Shown: positions 25,829 through 35,995, numbered from the stretch's first letter. The stretch: DNA of 64,000 bases from Arthrobacter sp. B2a2-09 (GCF_027587375.1 NZ_JAMXIC010000005.1:62001-126000), one strand, 5' to 3'. Notes: generated by a model not told the origin, from the letters alone. Translations and numbers: made by a program.

Positions 25829-26976
25829 GCGACGTCTTGAACCTGAATTTCCCTGACGCTGAGTCCGCAGCCATGGAGACCGCACTGCACGTGGCCCTCC
25901 GGGGACACCGTGGCGCCAATCCTTTGGTGGGAGCGGTTGTGCTCGGGCCCAACGGAGAGCAACTCATCACCGGCTACCACCGCGGCGCGGGCACGCCACA
26001 CGCCGAGGCGGATGCGATCGCCAAGGCGCGGGCAAAAGGCCTCGACCTGGCAGGGACAACCATGGTGGTGACCTTGGAGCCTTGCAACCACATCGGGCGC
26101 ACGGGACCGTGCACCCAGGCGATCATTGACGCCGGTATATCGCGCGTGGTCTACGCCGTCGATGATCCCCACGATCCCGCCGCAGGAGGCGCCGCCAGGC
26201 TGCGTGCTGCCGGTGTGGACGTGCGGTCCGGGCTCGCCGCCGACGAGGCCTTGAAGCTGAACCGCGAGTGGTTCAATGCGGTAGAGGCAAGGCGCCCGTT
26301 CGTCACGCTTCACATTGCCCAGACACTGGACAGCAGGATCGCGGCCGCGGACGGGACCAGCCAATGGATCTCCAGTCCGGAATCGCTGGCAGACAACCAC
26401 GGACTGCGCCGCCTGATTGACGCCATTCTGGTGGGCACCGAAACCGTCCTCGTGGACAACCCGCGGCTGACGGCGCGAGAAGCGGATGGCGAGGAATCGC
26501 AAAGCCAGCCACTCCGGGCCGTCATGGGGCTGCGGGAGGTCCCTGCGGATGCCGCGGTGCGGGGGACTGACGGCAAGTTCATCCAACTGCCAACCCGCGA
26601 CCCTTCCGAGGCTTTGGAGTTGCTGTTCGCCGACGGCGTCCGGCACGTCATGGTGGAGGGCGGCTCCCGCATCCTGAGCGCCTTCCTTGCCGCGGGTCTT
26701 GTGGATGAATTGATCGTCTATCTCGCGCCCACCCTGTTGGGCGCCGGTACACCTGCCCTGATGGATCTCGGCATCTCCACCCTCGCCGACGCCCAGCACT
26801 GGAACTGGGACGACGCCGGTGGCGGTGCGGTCCACGCACTGGGTCGCGACCTCCGGCTGCATTTGAGGTCGGGACCATCGGACGGAAACAAGCCGGCGTG
26901 GACTAAGTCGCAGACCGAACACCATGAACCATTTCCGGGCAAGGACGCCTCGGACACCACCACAGGAGGACACTGA
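25825..26976 (+). CDS. ribD: Bifunctional pyrimidine deaminase/reductase (383 aa)
   Basis: It catalyses the second and third steps of riboflavin synthesis: deamination, then NADPH reduction of the ribosylaminopyrimidine. The N-terminal deaminase has the zinc motifs HAEADAI and EPCNHIGRTGPC. The C-terminal reductase (about 150-345) has LHIAQTLDSRIA, GTETVLVDNPRLT and VMVEGGSRILSAFL. The last 30 or so residues are an unconserved polar tail. It overlaps ribM upstream by 4 bp and ribE downstream by 1 bp. Confidence 0.96.
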   Translation: MSDVLNLNFPDAESAAMETALHVALRGHRGANPLVGAVVLGPNGEQLITGYHRGAGTPHAEADAIAKARAKGLDLAGTTMVVTLEPCNHIGRTGPCTQAIIDAGISRVVYAVDDPHDPAAGGAARLRAAGVDVRSGLAADEALKLNREWFNAVEARRPFVTLHIAQTLDSRIAAADGTSQWISSPESLADNHGLRRLIDAILVGTETVLVDNPRLTAREADGEESQSQPLRAVMGLREVPADAAVRGTDGKFIQLPTRDPSEALELLFADGVRHVMVEGGSRILSAFLAAGLVDELIVYLAPTLLGAGTPALMDLGISTLADAQHWNWDDAGGGAVHALGRDLRLHLRSGPSDGNKPAWTKSQTEHHEPFPGKDASDTTTGGH

Positions 26977-27614
26977 TGTTTACCGGAATCGTTGCCGAAC
27001 AGGGCACGGTCCTGTCCGTCGAGCACGACGGCGAGGCCAGCGCGACGCTGCGCCTGATGGCCCCGAGCACCACTGAAGGGCTTGGCTTGGGCGGCTCCAT
27101 CGCCGTCAACGGCGTGTGCCTCACCGCAACGGATATCGACGGCAGGGAGTTCAGTGTAGACGTCATGGGCGAAACCCTCGTCCGGACCACCATCGGCGAA
27201 CTGGCCGCGGGCGACACTGTGAACCTCGAGCGTTGTGTCCAGGCGGGCGGCCGCTTGGACGGTCACGTCGTGCAGGGCCACGTCGACGGCGTCGGGCAGC
27301 TTCTGGAGCGCGAGTCGCTGGGCAACTGGGACCGCCTCCGCTTCGGCGTGCCAGCTCCGCTGGCACGTTACATCGCCGAAAAGGGGTCGATCGCCGTCGA
27401 CGGCGTTTCACTCACCGTCACTGCCGTTAGCCCGGCCGAAGAAGAGAACCCCTGGTTTGAAGTTGGACTCATTCCCACCACGCTGGACGAAACCGGGCTC
27501 GGGGCCAAGGCCATAGGCGGGCGCGTGAACCTTGAGGTGGACGTTCTCGCGAAATACACCGAGCGCCTGTTGTCCTTCCGGGCTTCAGCAACTTCCGGTG
27601 GGGCTGCCCTGTGA
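26976..27614 (+). CDS. ribE: Riboflavin synthase alpha chain (212 aa)
   Basis: It dismutates two 6,7-dimethyl-8-ribityllumazine into riboflavin. The two tandem lumazine-binding repeats are clear, each with a GGS/KGSIAV(D/N)GVxLT motif (residues about 36-47 and 130-141). The N-terminus [10 protein letters not shown] is the classical start of this family. It overlaps ribB by ATGA-type GTGA at 27611. Confidence 0.96.
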   Translation: MFTGIVAEQGTVLSVEHDGEASATLRLMAPSTTEGLGLGGSIAVNGVCLTATDIDGREFSVDVMGETLVRTTIGELAAGDTVNLERCVQAGGRLDGHVVQGHVDGVGQLLERESLGNWDRLRFGVPAPLARYIAEKGSIAVDGVSLTVTAVSPAEEENPWFEVGLIPTTLDETGLGAKAIGGRVNLEVDVLAKYTERLLSFRASATSGGAAL

Positions 27615-28306
27615 GCACCGTACACAACGGCGGTACCACCGTGGTGCGCCAGGGGCTAGATCCCGTTGAGAAGGCTGTGCAGGCCATGGCAGCCGGCCGT
27701 CCCGTCATTGTCGTGGACAATGAAGACCGCGAAAACGAAGGCGACATCATCTTCGCCGCCGAACACGCTACGCCTGCCCTCATGGGCTGGACCATCCGCT
27801 ACAGTTCGGGAGTCATTTGCGTTCCCCTCGAGGGGTCGCGGGCTGATGCCCTGGCGCTGCCGCCGATGGTCCTGGTCAATGAAGACGCCAAGGGCACGGC
27901 CTACACGGTGTCCTGCGATGCTGCTTTGGGCGTGAGCACCGGTATTTCCGCCACGGACAGGGCCCTGACGGCCCGGATTCTGGCTGATTCCAGCAGCACG
28001 CCATCCTCGATCACCCGGCCCGGGCATATTTTTCCGCTCCGGGCCGTTAAGGGGGGAGTGCGTGAACGTCCGGGACACACGGAAGCCGCAGTCGATCTTT
28101 GCCGGCTTGCGGGACTCGCCCCGGTGGGCGTGATCGCCGAGTTGGTACATGACGATGGTGAAATGATGCGCCTGGACAGCCTCCAGGAGTTCGCTGCCGA
28201 GCATGGATGTCCTTTGATTTCGATCGAGGACCTCGTGGCTTATGTTGCAGCGTCGGAGGCTGAGCACCAGGTTGCAATTCCGGCAGGAAACGAGGAGCAG
28301 CGATGA
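27611..28306 (+). CDS. ribB: 3,4-dihydroxy-2-butanone-4-phosphate synthase (231 aa)
   Basis: It converts ribulose-5-phosphate to dihydroxybutanone phosphate and formate. The acidic active-site loop [11 protein letters not shown] and the [15 protein letters not shown] motif are intact. It starts with GTG overlapping the ribE stop. Its length (231 aa) shows it is a stand-alone RibB, not fused to RibA; instead it overlaps the separate ribA gene by 4 bp. Confidence 0.93.
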   Translation: MSTVHNGGTTVVRQGLDPVEKAVQAMAAGRPVIVVDNEDRENEGDIIFAAEHATPALMGWTIRYSSGVICVPLEGSRADALALPPMVLVNEDAKGTAYTVSCDAALGVSTGISATDRALTARILADSSSTPSSITRPGHIFPLRAVKGGVRERPGHTEAAVDLCRLAGLAPVGVIAELVHDDGEMMRLDSLQEFAAEHGCPLISIEDLVAYVAASEAEHQVAIPAGNEEQR

Positions 28307-29004
28307 CCACAGCGACAACCCACGACGGCGGCACGGCCGCGCGCGCACCGCATCCGGTGAGCGGCGGCCCGATTGTCCAGCTACCCACCGCCTTCGGTGA
28401 GTTCGTGGCACAGGCGTGGATCGACCTTGAAACCGGGGCGGAGCACCTCGCGGTGAGCTCGCCCAACACACCCCGGACAGGCAAGGCCCCGCTGGTGCGC
28501 CTCCACTCGGAGTGCCTCACGGGCGACGTTTTCGGTTCGTACCGCTGCGATTGCGGCGAACAGCTGGCCTACGCCCTCGAGCTGATCCGCGAAGAGGGCG
28601 GTACCCTGCTCTACCTGCGCGGACAGGAAGGCCGCGGCATCGGCCTGGCAAACAAGATCAAGGCCTACGCGCTGCAGGAGGCCGGATTCGACACGGTCGA
28701 GGCCAACGAGCAGTTGGGGCTCCCGGTTGACGCCCGCTGCTACAAGGCGGCCGCCCAGATCCTTGCCGAAATGGGCCTTCACGAGATCCGTCTCCTGAGC
28801 AACAACCCGGACAAGCAGAACCGGCTTGCCGCGGCTGGCGTGAAGGTGGTCGAGATGGTGCCCACCGAGGTCCCGTCCCGTGAAGAAAACCTTCGGTACC
28901 TTCAGACCAAGAAGGACCGCATGGACCACCGCCTGACCCTCGGTGACACCGAGCCAGCGGGTACCCATGCTTCTGGCAGCACTTTTGACCTCGAACAAGA
29001 CTGA
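28303..29004 (+). CDS. ribA: GTP cyclohydrolase II (233 aa)
   Basis: The first committed step of riboflavin synthesis from GTP. The zinc cysteines lie in [11 protein letters not shown] and YRCDCGEQL; the catalytic [10 protein letters not shown] follows. The C-terminal 20 or so residues are not conserved. The start ATG overlaps the ribB stop (ATGA). Many Actinobacteria carry ribB and ribA as one fused gene, so this coupled but split pair is worth noting. Confidence 0.93.
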   Translation: MTTATTHDGGTAARAPHPVSGGPIVQLPTAFGEFVAQAWIDLETGAEHLAVSSPNTPRTGKAPLVRLHSECLTGDVFGSYRCDCGEQLAYALELIREEGGTLLYLRGQEGRGIGLANKIKAYALQEAGFDTVEANEQLGLPVDARCYKAAAQILAEMGLHEIRLLSNNPDKQNRLAAAGVKVVEMVPTEVPSREENLRYLQTKKDRMDHRLTLGDTEPAGTHASGSTFDLEQD

Positions 29005-29023
29005 ACCGTACTAACAAGACTGA

Positions 29024-29527
<504 letters not shown>

Positions 29528-29532
29528 CACCT

Positions 29533-29640
29533 TTGGCTTTGGGCATTCTGTTCAACGCCCCGGAGCTTTTGGTAACGCCCGCCGTCGTGCTCAATGTGGT
29601 GCTCCTGGTTATCGGCGTGACGACGGCCGACTGCCCATGA
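29533..29640 (+). pseudogene. Possible remnant of a small membrane protein (35 aa)
   Basis: Just after ribH, an in-frame stretch from a TTG reads a hydrophobic peptide (LGILFNAPELLVTPAVVLNVVLLVIG) with one plausible membrane segment, stopping at 29640. The frame is open upstream into ribH, and no ribosome site is seen before the TTG. The hydrophobic composition stands out from the repeat DNA that follows. It could be a tiny real protein or the surviving end of a gene eroded by the adjacent repeats. Confidence 0.25.
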
Positions 29641-29653
29641 GGGGTCACTTGGT

Positions 29654-29834
29654 GCGAGCTCGCCGGAACGGTGCCAACTCGCCCGAGCTTTCCGGCGAGC
29701 GGGGCGCGTTCCGGCGATCCCGACGACGGCGGCCGCCCCTGGTGGGTCTTTCGGCGCGAGCTCGCCGGAACGGTGCCAACTCGCCCGAGCTTTCCGGCGA
29801 GCGGGTCGCATTCCGGCGATCTCGACGACGGCGG
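29654..29834. repeat. Two 79-bp direct repeats
   Basis: Bases 29654-29732 and 29756-29834 are almost identical, 102 bp apart, starting GCGAGCTCGCCGG and ending CGACGACGGCGG. Each copy contains an internal inverted repeat (GCTCGCCGG against CCGGCGAGC). They sit between ribH and hisE in a gap of about 500 bp that holds no other gene I can support. Frames through them on the minus strand simply repeat the same low-complexity peptide. Confidence 0.85.
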
Positions 29835-30033
29835 GCTAACGACGACCTCCTGATACAGCTCGGACGGAGCGGCCCCGCTATGCTGGGAACCAGGATCCGG
29901 GGCTACGTGCTTGGCCTCATCGACGAAAAGGGATGCGGGCGTACCAGTGCACATTGTGCGTTCGCTCACATCCCTTCCGTCATGCAATGACCCGACAGGC
30001 GGTCACCGGCCCCGAGCAAGTAGGCTGTAGGGC

Positions 30034-30297
30034 GTGAAGAATTTCGAGACGCTGTTCGCAGAACTGAGCGAAAAGGCAGCGACCCGTCCGGCAGGCTCCC
30101 GTACCGTCGCCGAATTGGACTCCGGAATCCACGGCATCGGCAAGAAGGTCGTGGAGGAAGCCGCCGAAGTCTGGATGGCTGCAGAGTATGAATCCGATGA
30201 AGCCGCGGCCGAGGAAATCTCCCAGTTGCTCTACCACCTGCAGGTCTTGATGCTCGCCAAGGGTCTGAGCCTGGAAGACGTTTACAAGCATCTCTAG
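30034..30297 (+). CDS. hisE: Phosphoribosyl-ATP diphosphatase (87 aa)
   Basis: Second step of histidine biosynthesis. The product is a short all-alpha MazG-like protein; [17 protein letters not shown] and [18 protein letters not shown] carry the acidic metal-binding residues. It starts with GTG at 30034. The length matches single-domain HisE; HisI is a separate gene at 32963. hisG follows after 163 bp. Confidence 0.95.
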   Translation: MKNFETLFAELSEKAATRPAGSRTVAELDSGIHGIGKKVVEEAAEVWMAAEYESDEAAAEEISQLLYHLQVLMLAKGLSLEDVYKHL

Positions 30298-30350
30298 CCA
30301 CGTCCGCTCCGTCAGGACCTGACAAGGTCCCACCGGAGCCCCAGCGTGGC

Positions 30351-30409
30351 CCCCGTGCTTGTGTGAGCACAGTGCTTGTGAAAGCCCCGTGCTTGTGTGA
30401 GCACAGTGC
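30351..30409. repeat. 25-bp direct repeat pair upstream of hisG
   Basis: A 25-base element beginning CCCCGTGCTTGTGTGAGCAC occurs at 30351-30375 and again at 30385-30409, 34 bp apart. A third fragment, GTGAGCACAATGC, follows. Each contains a short GTGCT/AGCAC inverted repeat. They fall in the hisE-hisG gap and may be structural elements in the transcript. Confidence 0.75.
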
Positions 30410-30460
30410 CGTGAGCACAATGCCTGAAACATCCCCTTCCACTCCCCAAGAAAGTCTCCA

Positions 30461-31321
30461 ATGCTGCGAGTAGCCGTCCCCAACAAGGGATCCCTGTCCG
30501 AAGCCGCCTCCGCGATGCTGTCCGAGGCGGGATACCGCCAGCGCCGCGATACCCGCGAACTGGTCATGGTCGATCCCGACAACGACATTGAGTTCTTCTT
30601 CCTCCGCCCCCGCGACATCGCCGTGTATGTCGGCCAAGGAACGCTCGACGTCGGCATCACCGGCCGCGACCTCCTGCTGGACGCGCAGGTCGAAGCCGAA
30701 GAGCTGCTTCCCCTTGGTTTCGCCGCGTCCACCTTCCGTTTCGCCGGTCCGGTCGGTGACTTCTCCGGCGTCGAGCAGCTTGAAGGCAAGCGCCTCGCCA
30801 CGAGCTACGACGGCCTCCTACGCGATTACCTCGCCGAGCGCGGCGTCAAGGCCAAGGTGGTCCGCCTCGACGGCGCCGTGGAGTCTTCCGTGCGTCTCGG
30901 CGTCGCTGACGCGATCGCCGACGTCGTCGAAACCGGCAACACGCTCAAAGCTGCCGGAATGGAGATCTTCGGCGAGCCCATCCTCAAGTCCGAAGCCGTC
31001 CTGATCCGCCGCACCGGCGAGGGTGGTGCCGCAAACGGTACCGCGAAGGAGATCGAGGTCCTGATCCGGCGCCTGCAAGGCGTGCTCGTCGCCCGTCAGT
31101 ACGTCCTCATGGACTACGACATCCGCAAGGATCTCGTGGAAGCAGCCGCTACCCTCACCCCGGGTCTCGAATCGCCCACCGTATCGCCGTTGCGCGACTC
31201 GGATTGGGTTGCCGTCCGCTCCATGGTTCCGAAAAAGGAAACCAACCGGATCATGGATGAGCTGTACGACCTCGGCGCCCGCGCCATCCTGGTCAGCAGC
31301 ATCCACGCCTGCCGCATCTGA
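30461..31321 (+). CDS. hisG: ATP phosphoribosyltransferase, long form (286 aa)
   Basis: First and usually feedback-inhibited step of histidine biosynthesis. The N-terminal [12 protein letters not shown] and the [11 protein letters not shown] segment are family marks. Length and the C-terminal domain (about 210-286, with [12 protein letters not shown] and a final VSSIHACRI) show the long HisG(L) form that carries its own histidine-binding regulatory domain and does not need HisZ. The ATG at 30461 follows CCAAGAAAG. Confidence 0.95.
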   Translation: MLRVAVPNKGSLSEAASAMLSEAGYRQRRDTRELVMVDPDNDIEFFFLRPRDIAVYVGQGTLDVGITGRDLLLDAQVEAEELLPLGFAASTFRFAGPVGDFSGVEQLEGKRLATSYDGLLRDYLAERGVKAKVVRLDGAVESSVRLGVADAIADVVETGNTLKAAGMEIFGEPILKSEAVLIRRTGEGGAANGTAKEIEVLIRRLQGVLVARQYVLMDYDIRKDLVEAAATLTPGLESPTVSPLRDSDWVAVRSMVPKKETNRIMDELYDLGARAILVSSIHACRI

Positions 31322-31344
31322 CACGAGACAATCCAGGAGTAGCA

Positions 31345-32121
31345 ATGGCTGTAGCAGTACGTGTCATCCCTTGCCTAGATGTCGACGCCGGCCGTGTGGT
31401 GAAGGGCGTCAACTTCGAGGGTCTTCGCGACGCCGGAGACCCCGTGGAGCTGGCGCACCGCTACGACAATGCCGGGGCGGACGAGCTCACGTTCCTTGAT
31501 GTCACGGCGTCCTCCGGCAACCGGGAAACCACGTTCGACGTCGTTCGCCGCACCGCCGAGGAAGTCTTCATCCCGTTGACCGTCGGTGGTGGTGTCCGTG
31601 GGGTGGCTGAGGTGGACAAGCTCCTGCGTTTCGGCGCGGACAAGGCCTCCATCAACACGGCCGCCGTCGCGCGCCCGGACGTCATTGACGAGATCACCCG
31701 CCACTTCGGATCGCAGGTGCTGGTCCTGTCGGTGGACGCGCGGCGGACGAGGCCCGGTTCCGAGCCCACGGCTTCCGGCTTCGAGGTGACCACCCACGGC
31801 GGACGCCAGGGAACCGGAATCGACGCCATTGCGTGGGCCAAGGAAGCCGCGGACCGCGGTGTGGGGGAGATCCTCCTGAATTCCATTGACGCTGACGGCA
31901 CCAAGGACGGCTTCGACCTCGAACTCATCCGCTTGGTCCGTGCAGCCGTGCACATCCCGATCATCGCCTCCGGCGGCGCTGGGGAACCGGCGCATTTCCC
32001 GCCCGCAGTGGAAGCAGGAGCCGACGCCGTTCTGGCAGCTTCGGTTTTCCACTTCGGTCCGGATGACATGATCGCCCAGGTCAAGGCAGCGATTCGCGAA
32101 GCGGGTTTCCTGGTCCGCTAG
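31345..32121 (+). CDS. hisF: Imidazole glycerol phosphate synthase cyclase subunit (258 aa)
   Basis: A (beta/alpha)8-barrel that, with HisH, forms imidazole glycerol phosphate and AICAR. It starts [20 protein letters not shown] (catalytic Asp11 region), and the two half-barrel phosphate sites are LTVGGGVRG and [13 protein letters not shown]. hisH, hisA, hisB, hisC and hisD are not nearby, so the his genes of this organism are split; here HisF sits 23 bp after hisG. Confidence 0.95.
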   Translation: MAVAVRVIPCLDVDAGRVVKGVNFEGLRDAGDPVELAHRYDNAGADELTFLDVTASSGNRETTFDVVRRTAEEVFIPLTVGGGVRGVAEVDKLLRFGADKASINTAAVARPDVIDEITRHFGSQVLVLSVDARRTRPGSEPTASGFEVTTHGGRQGTGIDAIAWAKEAADRGVGEILLNSIDADGTKDGFDLELIRLVRAAVHIPIIASGGAGEPAHFPPAVEAGADAVLAASVFHFGPDDMIAQVKAAIREAGFLVR

Positions 32122-32130
32122 CAGTTCGAC

Positions 32131-32194
32131 CCAACTGACTCGCAGTTGTTGTCGTTTTGAGCCCTCATAACGACAACAACTGCGAGCTAGTTGG
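32131..32194. terminator. Long inverted repeat between convergent hisF and TIGR03085 genes
   Basis: Two 26-base arms (32131-32156, 32169-32194) pair with only a 2-base mismatch near the outer end and enclose a 12-base loop. The inner pairing core is CGCAGTTGTTGTCGTT against its complement. It lies in the 107-bp gap between genes facing each other, and probably ends transcription from both sides or is a REP-like dispersed element. The AT-richer, non-local composition favours a mobile or dispersed repeat. Confidence 0.75.
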
Positions 32195-32228
32195 GGTTTA
32201 ACGGGCGGCCTTGGGTTTAACGGGGAGG

Positions 32229-32873
32229 TCAGAGGCCGACTTCGGCTGACTGGAGCAGGGCGACGGCGTCCGGCTGGCCTTCGAAGGTGACCAGCGCGTG
32301 ATGCGTGCGGCCGTGGGCGTGCATCAGGAGTTCACCGGGCTCGCCAACGATGGCGACGGATACGGGAGCCCGCTTGGCAACATGGCGGGGACCGGTGGGG
32401 CGAACCAACACGATCCCGAGGTCCACGCCGCGGTAGAGAATGGCAGCGCGCTTGATCAATTCATCCCACAGGGCGTCCGAGTATTCCTCGTCCAGGGCCC
32501 GCGGAGCCCAACGGTCTCCGGCCCGGCGGATGTCTTCCGTGTGCACGAAATATTCAATGAGGTTGGAGGACTCGTCGAGCGCCTTGATCTTCAGGGGAGA
32601 CAAGGCAGGCGGCCCTGAGCGGAAGGTGTTCACCAGTTCGGCGTAATCTTCCGTGGTCTTGAGCTTGGAGGCCAGTTTGGCCGTGGCTTTGTCCGAGGCC
32701 CGGGCGAGGCTCTTGACGAGCAATCCGATGCCGACTGCCGCTTTACGCTCACGCAAGTACAGGTGGGCGGCGAGGTCCCTGGTCAGCCACCCTTCGCAGA
32801 GCGTGGGGGAGTCAGGTCCGGCCGCCAGGAGGGTTTCGGCCAGTACTTCGCGGGAGGGATCGACGAAATGCAT
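32229..32873 (-). CDS. TIGR03085 family mycothiol-dependent/metal-binding-like protein (214 aa)
   Basis: An actinobacterial protein of the maleylpyruvate-isomerase/DinB-like group. The N-terminal CEGWLTRDLAAHLYLRERK and the middle NLIEYFVHTEDIRRA carry the histidines that bind metal in related proteins. No signal peptide. The ATG at 32873 is chosen because MHFVDPSREVLAETLLAAG is the conserved start. It is divergent from hisI with a 90-bp gap. Function unknown; a mycothiol-linked role is inferred from the superfamily. Confidence 0.85.
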   Translation of the reverse strand: MHFVDPSREVLAETLLAAGPDSPTLCEGWLTRDLAAHLYLRERKAAVGIGLLVKSLARASDKATAKLASKLKTTEDYAELVNTFRSGPPALSPLKIKALDESSNLIEYFVHTEDIRRAGDRWAPRALDEEYSDALWDELIKRAAILYRGVDLGIVLVRPTGPRHVAKRAPVSVAIVGEPGELLMHAHGRTHHALVTFEGQPDAVALLQSAEVGL

Positions 32874-32962
32874 CACTTGTGAAACTAGCACGAGACGCGC
32901 TCTGTTGCGCAGTGGAACCGCCGCTGAATTTCGGCTCCACATGAGGCACTAGACTTGATCTG

Positions 32963-33391
32963 ATGTCTGAGCAGTCAACACCCCCAGCCACGCCCGCTGC
33001 CGCGTTCGCCGCGGAGGCCGTCGTCGCGCCCGTAAGTCCACTCCCGCAAGAGCTGGCCGCCGCGCTGAAGCGCGATTCTGCCGGCCTTGTGGCAGCGATC
33101 ATCCAGCAGTTCGACACCGACGAAGTGCTGATGCTTGGCTGGATGGACGATGAAGCTTTGCACCGGACCCTGACCAGCGGACGCGTGACGTTCTTCTCCC
33201 GCTCCCGCCAGGAATATTGGCGCAAGGGAGACACTTCCGGGCACGTGCAGTTCGTCAAATCGGTGGCCTTGGACTGCGACGGCGACGCCCTCCTGGTCCG
33301 CGTCGACCAAGTCGGCGCGGCCTGCCACACCGGTACGCGCACATGCTTCGATGACCGGAGCCTCGCCGCCGTGACCGGCGAGCGGGACTAG
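32963..33391 (+). CDS. hisI: Phosphoribosyl-AMP cyclohydrolase (142 aa)
   Basis: Third step of histidine biosynthesis. The metal-binding residues are visible in [20 protein letters not shown] and [16 protein letters not shown] and [17 protein letters not shown] are conserved substrate-site motifs. About 20 unconserved alanine/proline-rich residues precede the domain. It is the first gene of a run that continues into trpE, 57 bp downstream. Confidence 0.95.
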   Translation: MSEQSTPPATPAAAFAAEAVVAPVSPLPQELAAALKRDSAGLVAAIIQQFDTDEVLMLGWMDDEALHRTLTSGRVTFFSRSRQEYWRKGDTSGHVQFVKSVALDCDGDALLVRVDQVGAACHTGTRTCFDDRSLAAVTGERD

Positions 33392-33448
33392 CCCACCACA
33401 CACCATCCACTGAGGCAAGCACACAAGAAGAGTCGGAGAACACAAACC

Positions 33449-35029
33449 ATGCAGGACCTTGGAATCATCAGCCCGGGCCTGGAGGAGTTCCGCGAACTCG
33501 CCGCACACAGCCGGGTCATCCCGGTCCGGCTCAGGGTACTAGCCGACGCCGAGACTCCCATCGGGCTCTACCGCAAGCTGGCCCAAGGCCAGCCCGGCAC
33601 CTTCCTCCTGGAGTCGGCAGCCGTCGGCGGAGCATGGTCACGCTATTCCTTCATCGGTTCCCGTTCACGTGCCACCTTGACCAGCAAGGACGGCCAGGCG
33701 CACTGGATCGGCGAGCCTCCCGTCGGCGTGCCCGTAGACGGCAGCCCCGTCGACGCCGTCCGCGACACCATTGCGGCCTTGCAGACCGACCGCTTCCCGG
33801 ACCTTCCTCCGTTCACTTCCGGCCTTGTCGGCTTCCTCGGATGGGAAACCGTCCGGCACTGGGAGAAGCTCACCAGCCCCCCGGAGGATGACCTCCACCT
33901 GCCGGAACTGGCCCTGAACCTTGTTACGGACATGGCTGTCCACGACAACATGGACGGCACCGTGCTGTTGATTGCCAACGCGATCAATTTCGACAACAGT
34001 TCCGAACGCGTCGACGAAGCCTGGCACGACGCCGTCGCCCGGGTGAAGCGACTGCTGGATCAGATCAGCACACCCGTGAAGCAGCCCGTATCGGTGTTGC
34101 AGTCCGAAGCCCTCGACTTCGCGTCCAGCGTCCAGGAACGCTGGGATGAGCAGGAGTACCTGAACGCGATCGATCGCGGCAAGGAAGCGATCGTCGACGG
34201 CGAGGTCTTCCAGGTGGTCATTTCGCGACGCTTTGAAATGGAGTGTGCCGCGGACCCGCTGGATGTTTACCGCGTGCTGCGCAACACCAACCCGAGTCCG
34301 TACATGTATCTCTTCAGCCTCGAAGATCCCGACGGCCGTGAATACACGATTGTCGGATCCTCTCCCGAGGCCCTGGTGACCGTGACGGGCAATGAAGTCA
34401 TCACCCACCCGATTGCCGGTTCGCGGCCCCGCGGCAAGACCGTTGAAGCCGACAAGGCGCTGGCCACCGAGTTGCTCGCGGACCAGAAGGAACGCGCCGA
34501 ACACCTGATGCTCGTGGACTTGTCCCGGAACGACCTCTCCAAGGTCTGCGTGGCGGGAACCGTGGACGTCACGCAGTTCATGGAGGTCGAACGGTTCAGC
34601 CACATCATGCACCTGGTGTCCACGGTGGTCGGAGAGTTGGCGCCCGGGGCGAAGGCCTACGACGTGCTCAAGGCGACCTTCCCCGCCGGCACGCTTTCGG
34701 GTGCCCCGAAGCCGCGCGCACTGCGCCTTCTGGACGAACTCGAACCGCACCGGCGTGGCATCTACGGCGGCGTGGTGGGTTACCTGGACTTCGCGGGCGA
34801 CATGGACATGGCGATCGCCATCCGTTCGGCACTGTTGCGTGAGGGCCGGGCCTATGTCCAGGCGGGCGGCGGCATCGTGGCCGATTCCCACAAGCCTTCC
34901 GAAGCGCTGGAGACCGTGAACAAGGCGGCTGCCCCTCTGCGTGCCGTGCACACCGCCGGATCGCTCCACCACATTTCCCCGGACGCCGTTTCCGCGGAAA
35001 CAGTCGTCGACGGGAACACCGCACCGTGA
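33449..35029 (+). CDS. trpE: Anthranilate synthase component I (526 aa)
   Basis: It makes anthranilate from chorismate, using ammonia from a glutamine amidotransferase subunit not present here. The N-terminal FLLESAAVGG is the LLES tryptophan-binding element, so feedback inhibition is likely. The chorismate-binding C-terminal domain has IVGSSPEALV, HPIAGSRPRG, DLSRNDLSKVC and TFPAGTLSGAPKPRA. Full length for TrpE. It overlaps the next gene by GTGA. No leader peptide or T-box is seen in the 57 bp upstream. Confidence 0.96.
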   Translation: MQDLGIISPGLEEFRELAAHSRVIPVRLRVLADAETPIGLYRKLAQGQPGTFLLESAAVGGAWSRYSFIGSRSRATLTSKDGQAHWIGEPPVGVPVDGSPVDAVRDTIAALQTDRFPDLPPFTSGLVGFLGWETVRHWEKLTSPPEDDLHLPELALNLVTDMAVHDNMDGTVLLIANAINFDNSSERVDEAWHDAVARVKRLLDQISTPVKQPVSVLQSEALDFASSVQERWDEQEYLNAIDRGKEAIVDGEVFQVVISRRFEMECAADPLDVYRVLRNTNPSPYMYLFSLEDPDGREYTIVGSSPEALVTVTGNEVITHPIAGSRPRGKTVEADKALATELLADQKERAEHLMLVDLSRNDLSKVCVAGTVDVTQFMEVERFSHIMHLVSTVVGELAPGAKAYDVLKATFPAGTLSGAPKPRALRLLDELEPHRRGIYGGVVGYLDFAGDMDMAIAIRSALLREGRAYVQAGGGIVADSHKPSEALETVNKAAAPLRAVHTAGSLHHISPDAVSAETVVDGNTAP

Positions 35030-35631
35030 GCGCTGCCCGCCCTCAGTCGGCCACCACAAAGCCTCCCGTGTGGGCACGGAAGGGCAACGTCGTGCTCGCC
35101 ATGGCAATTCTCGCCCTCGCCGTGTTCGGGACTACCACGCAGACCTGGATCAATGTCCGGCTCGATCCCGCTGCCGCAGCGAATGCCGATCTCCACGTTC
35201 AGGGGAGCAAGGCGGCAACCGCGGTTACCGCACTCGCGATCGTCGCCCTTGCCGGAGGACTGGCATCGTCCATTGCGGGCAAGGTTTCGCGCTGGATCAT
35301 TGCAACCATCATTGTGCTTGCCTCGGCAGGCATCATTATTGCCGCGGTGACGGTCCTGGCTGACCCCCTTGGTGCGGCGCAAGGAACCATTGCGGCGACC
35401 ACCGGCATTTCGGGCGGGCAGGCGGCGGCATCGTCCACAATGTTCCCGGTACTCGCCGTCGTGGCTGCCGGCCTGCTGGCTTTGTGCGGTGGCCTGCTGC
35501 CGCTCGCGGGCCGGCGCTGGAAGGCGCGCACCAAGTACGACGTCGCCAGCCGGGCAGCCCGCGCGGGTTCCGGACCCGTCGACGAGATCGATAGCTGGGA
35601 CAGCCTCTCGCGCGGAGAAGACCCCACGTAA
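35026..35631 (+). CDS. Trp biosynthesis-associated membrane protein, TIGR02234 family (201 aa)
   Basis: An actinobacterial membrane protein that is nearly always coded between trpE and trpC; it has about four hydrophobic segments (starting VVLAMAILALAVFGTTTQTW). Its role is not established. The GTG start overlaps the trpE stop by 4 bp. The C-terminal tail is polar and basic, presumably cytoplasmic (DSWDSLSRGEDPT at the end). Confidence 0.9.
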   Translation: MSAARPQSATTKPPVWARKGNVVLAMAILALAVFGTTTQTWINVRLDPAAAANADLHVQGSKAATAVTALAIVALAGGLASSIAGKVSRWIIATIIVLASAGIIIAAVTVLADPLGAAQGTIAATTGISGGQAAASSTMFPVLAVVAAGLLALCGGLLPLAGRRWKARTKYDVASRAARAGSGPVDEIDSWDSLSRGEDPT

Positions 35632-35720
35632 GACTCGACTGTCCGGACGTCGAACGATGTCCCGGGTGCGGTCAATAAATGGCAGAATGTAAGCAGTATT
35701 CATCCTGAGGAGATTTTCAC

Positions 35721-35993
35721 ATGAGCAAAACCACTGTGTCCGCGAGCAACGCCCCTGTGACCGCTGCGAGCCACAGCGACGCCATCGGCCACGGCAACAG
35801 CCCGGCCGCGTGGACCTGCGTGATTGTCATGCTGGTAGGGGCCCTGGTGTCCTCTATCGCCTTTGTTATTGCCAGCACCCCCATTTTCATCGCGGGCATC
35901 GTTGTCATGTTCGCCGGCCTGATCGCCGGCTGGGCCATGCGCAAGGCCGGCTACGGCGTCGACGGCAGCAAGCTGAAGAACGCCGGCCACTGA
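35721..35993 (+). CDS. HGxxPAAW family protein (90 aa)
   Basis: A small membrane protein with the diagnostic HGNSPAAW motif (residues about 24-31), two hydrophobic segments (WTCVIVMLVGALVSSIAFVI and FIAGIVVMFAGLIAGWAM), and a C-terminus KAGYGVDGSKLKN. The family is conserved in actinobacterial trp loci with unknown function. It lies 3 bases upstream of the trpC start, with GAGGAG before its ATG. Confidence 0.92.
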   Translation: MSKTTVSASNAPVTAASHSDAIGHGNSPAAWTCVIVMLVGALVSSIAFVIASTPIFIAGIVVMFAGLIAGWAMRKAGYGVDGSKLKNAGH

Positions 35994-35995
35994 CT

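Noticed and set aside
33392-33448. Tryptophan attenuator or T-box before trpE
   Set aside because: Only 57 bp, with no Trp-codon leader peptide, specifier loop or terminator hairpin.
33665-35107. 480-residue minus-strand frame inside trpE
   Set aside because: Antisense shadow with Arg/Gly/His-rich composition; TrpE motifs are complete on the plus strand.
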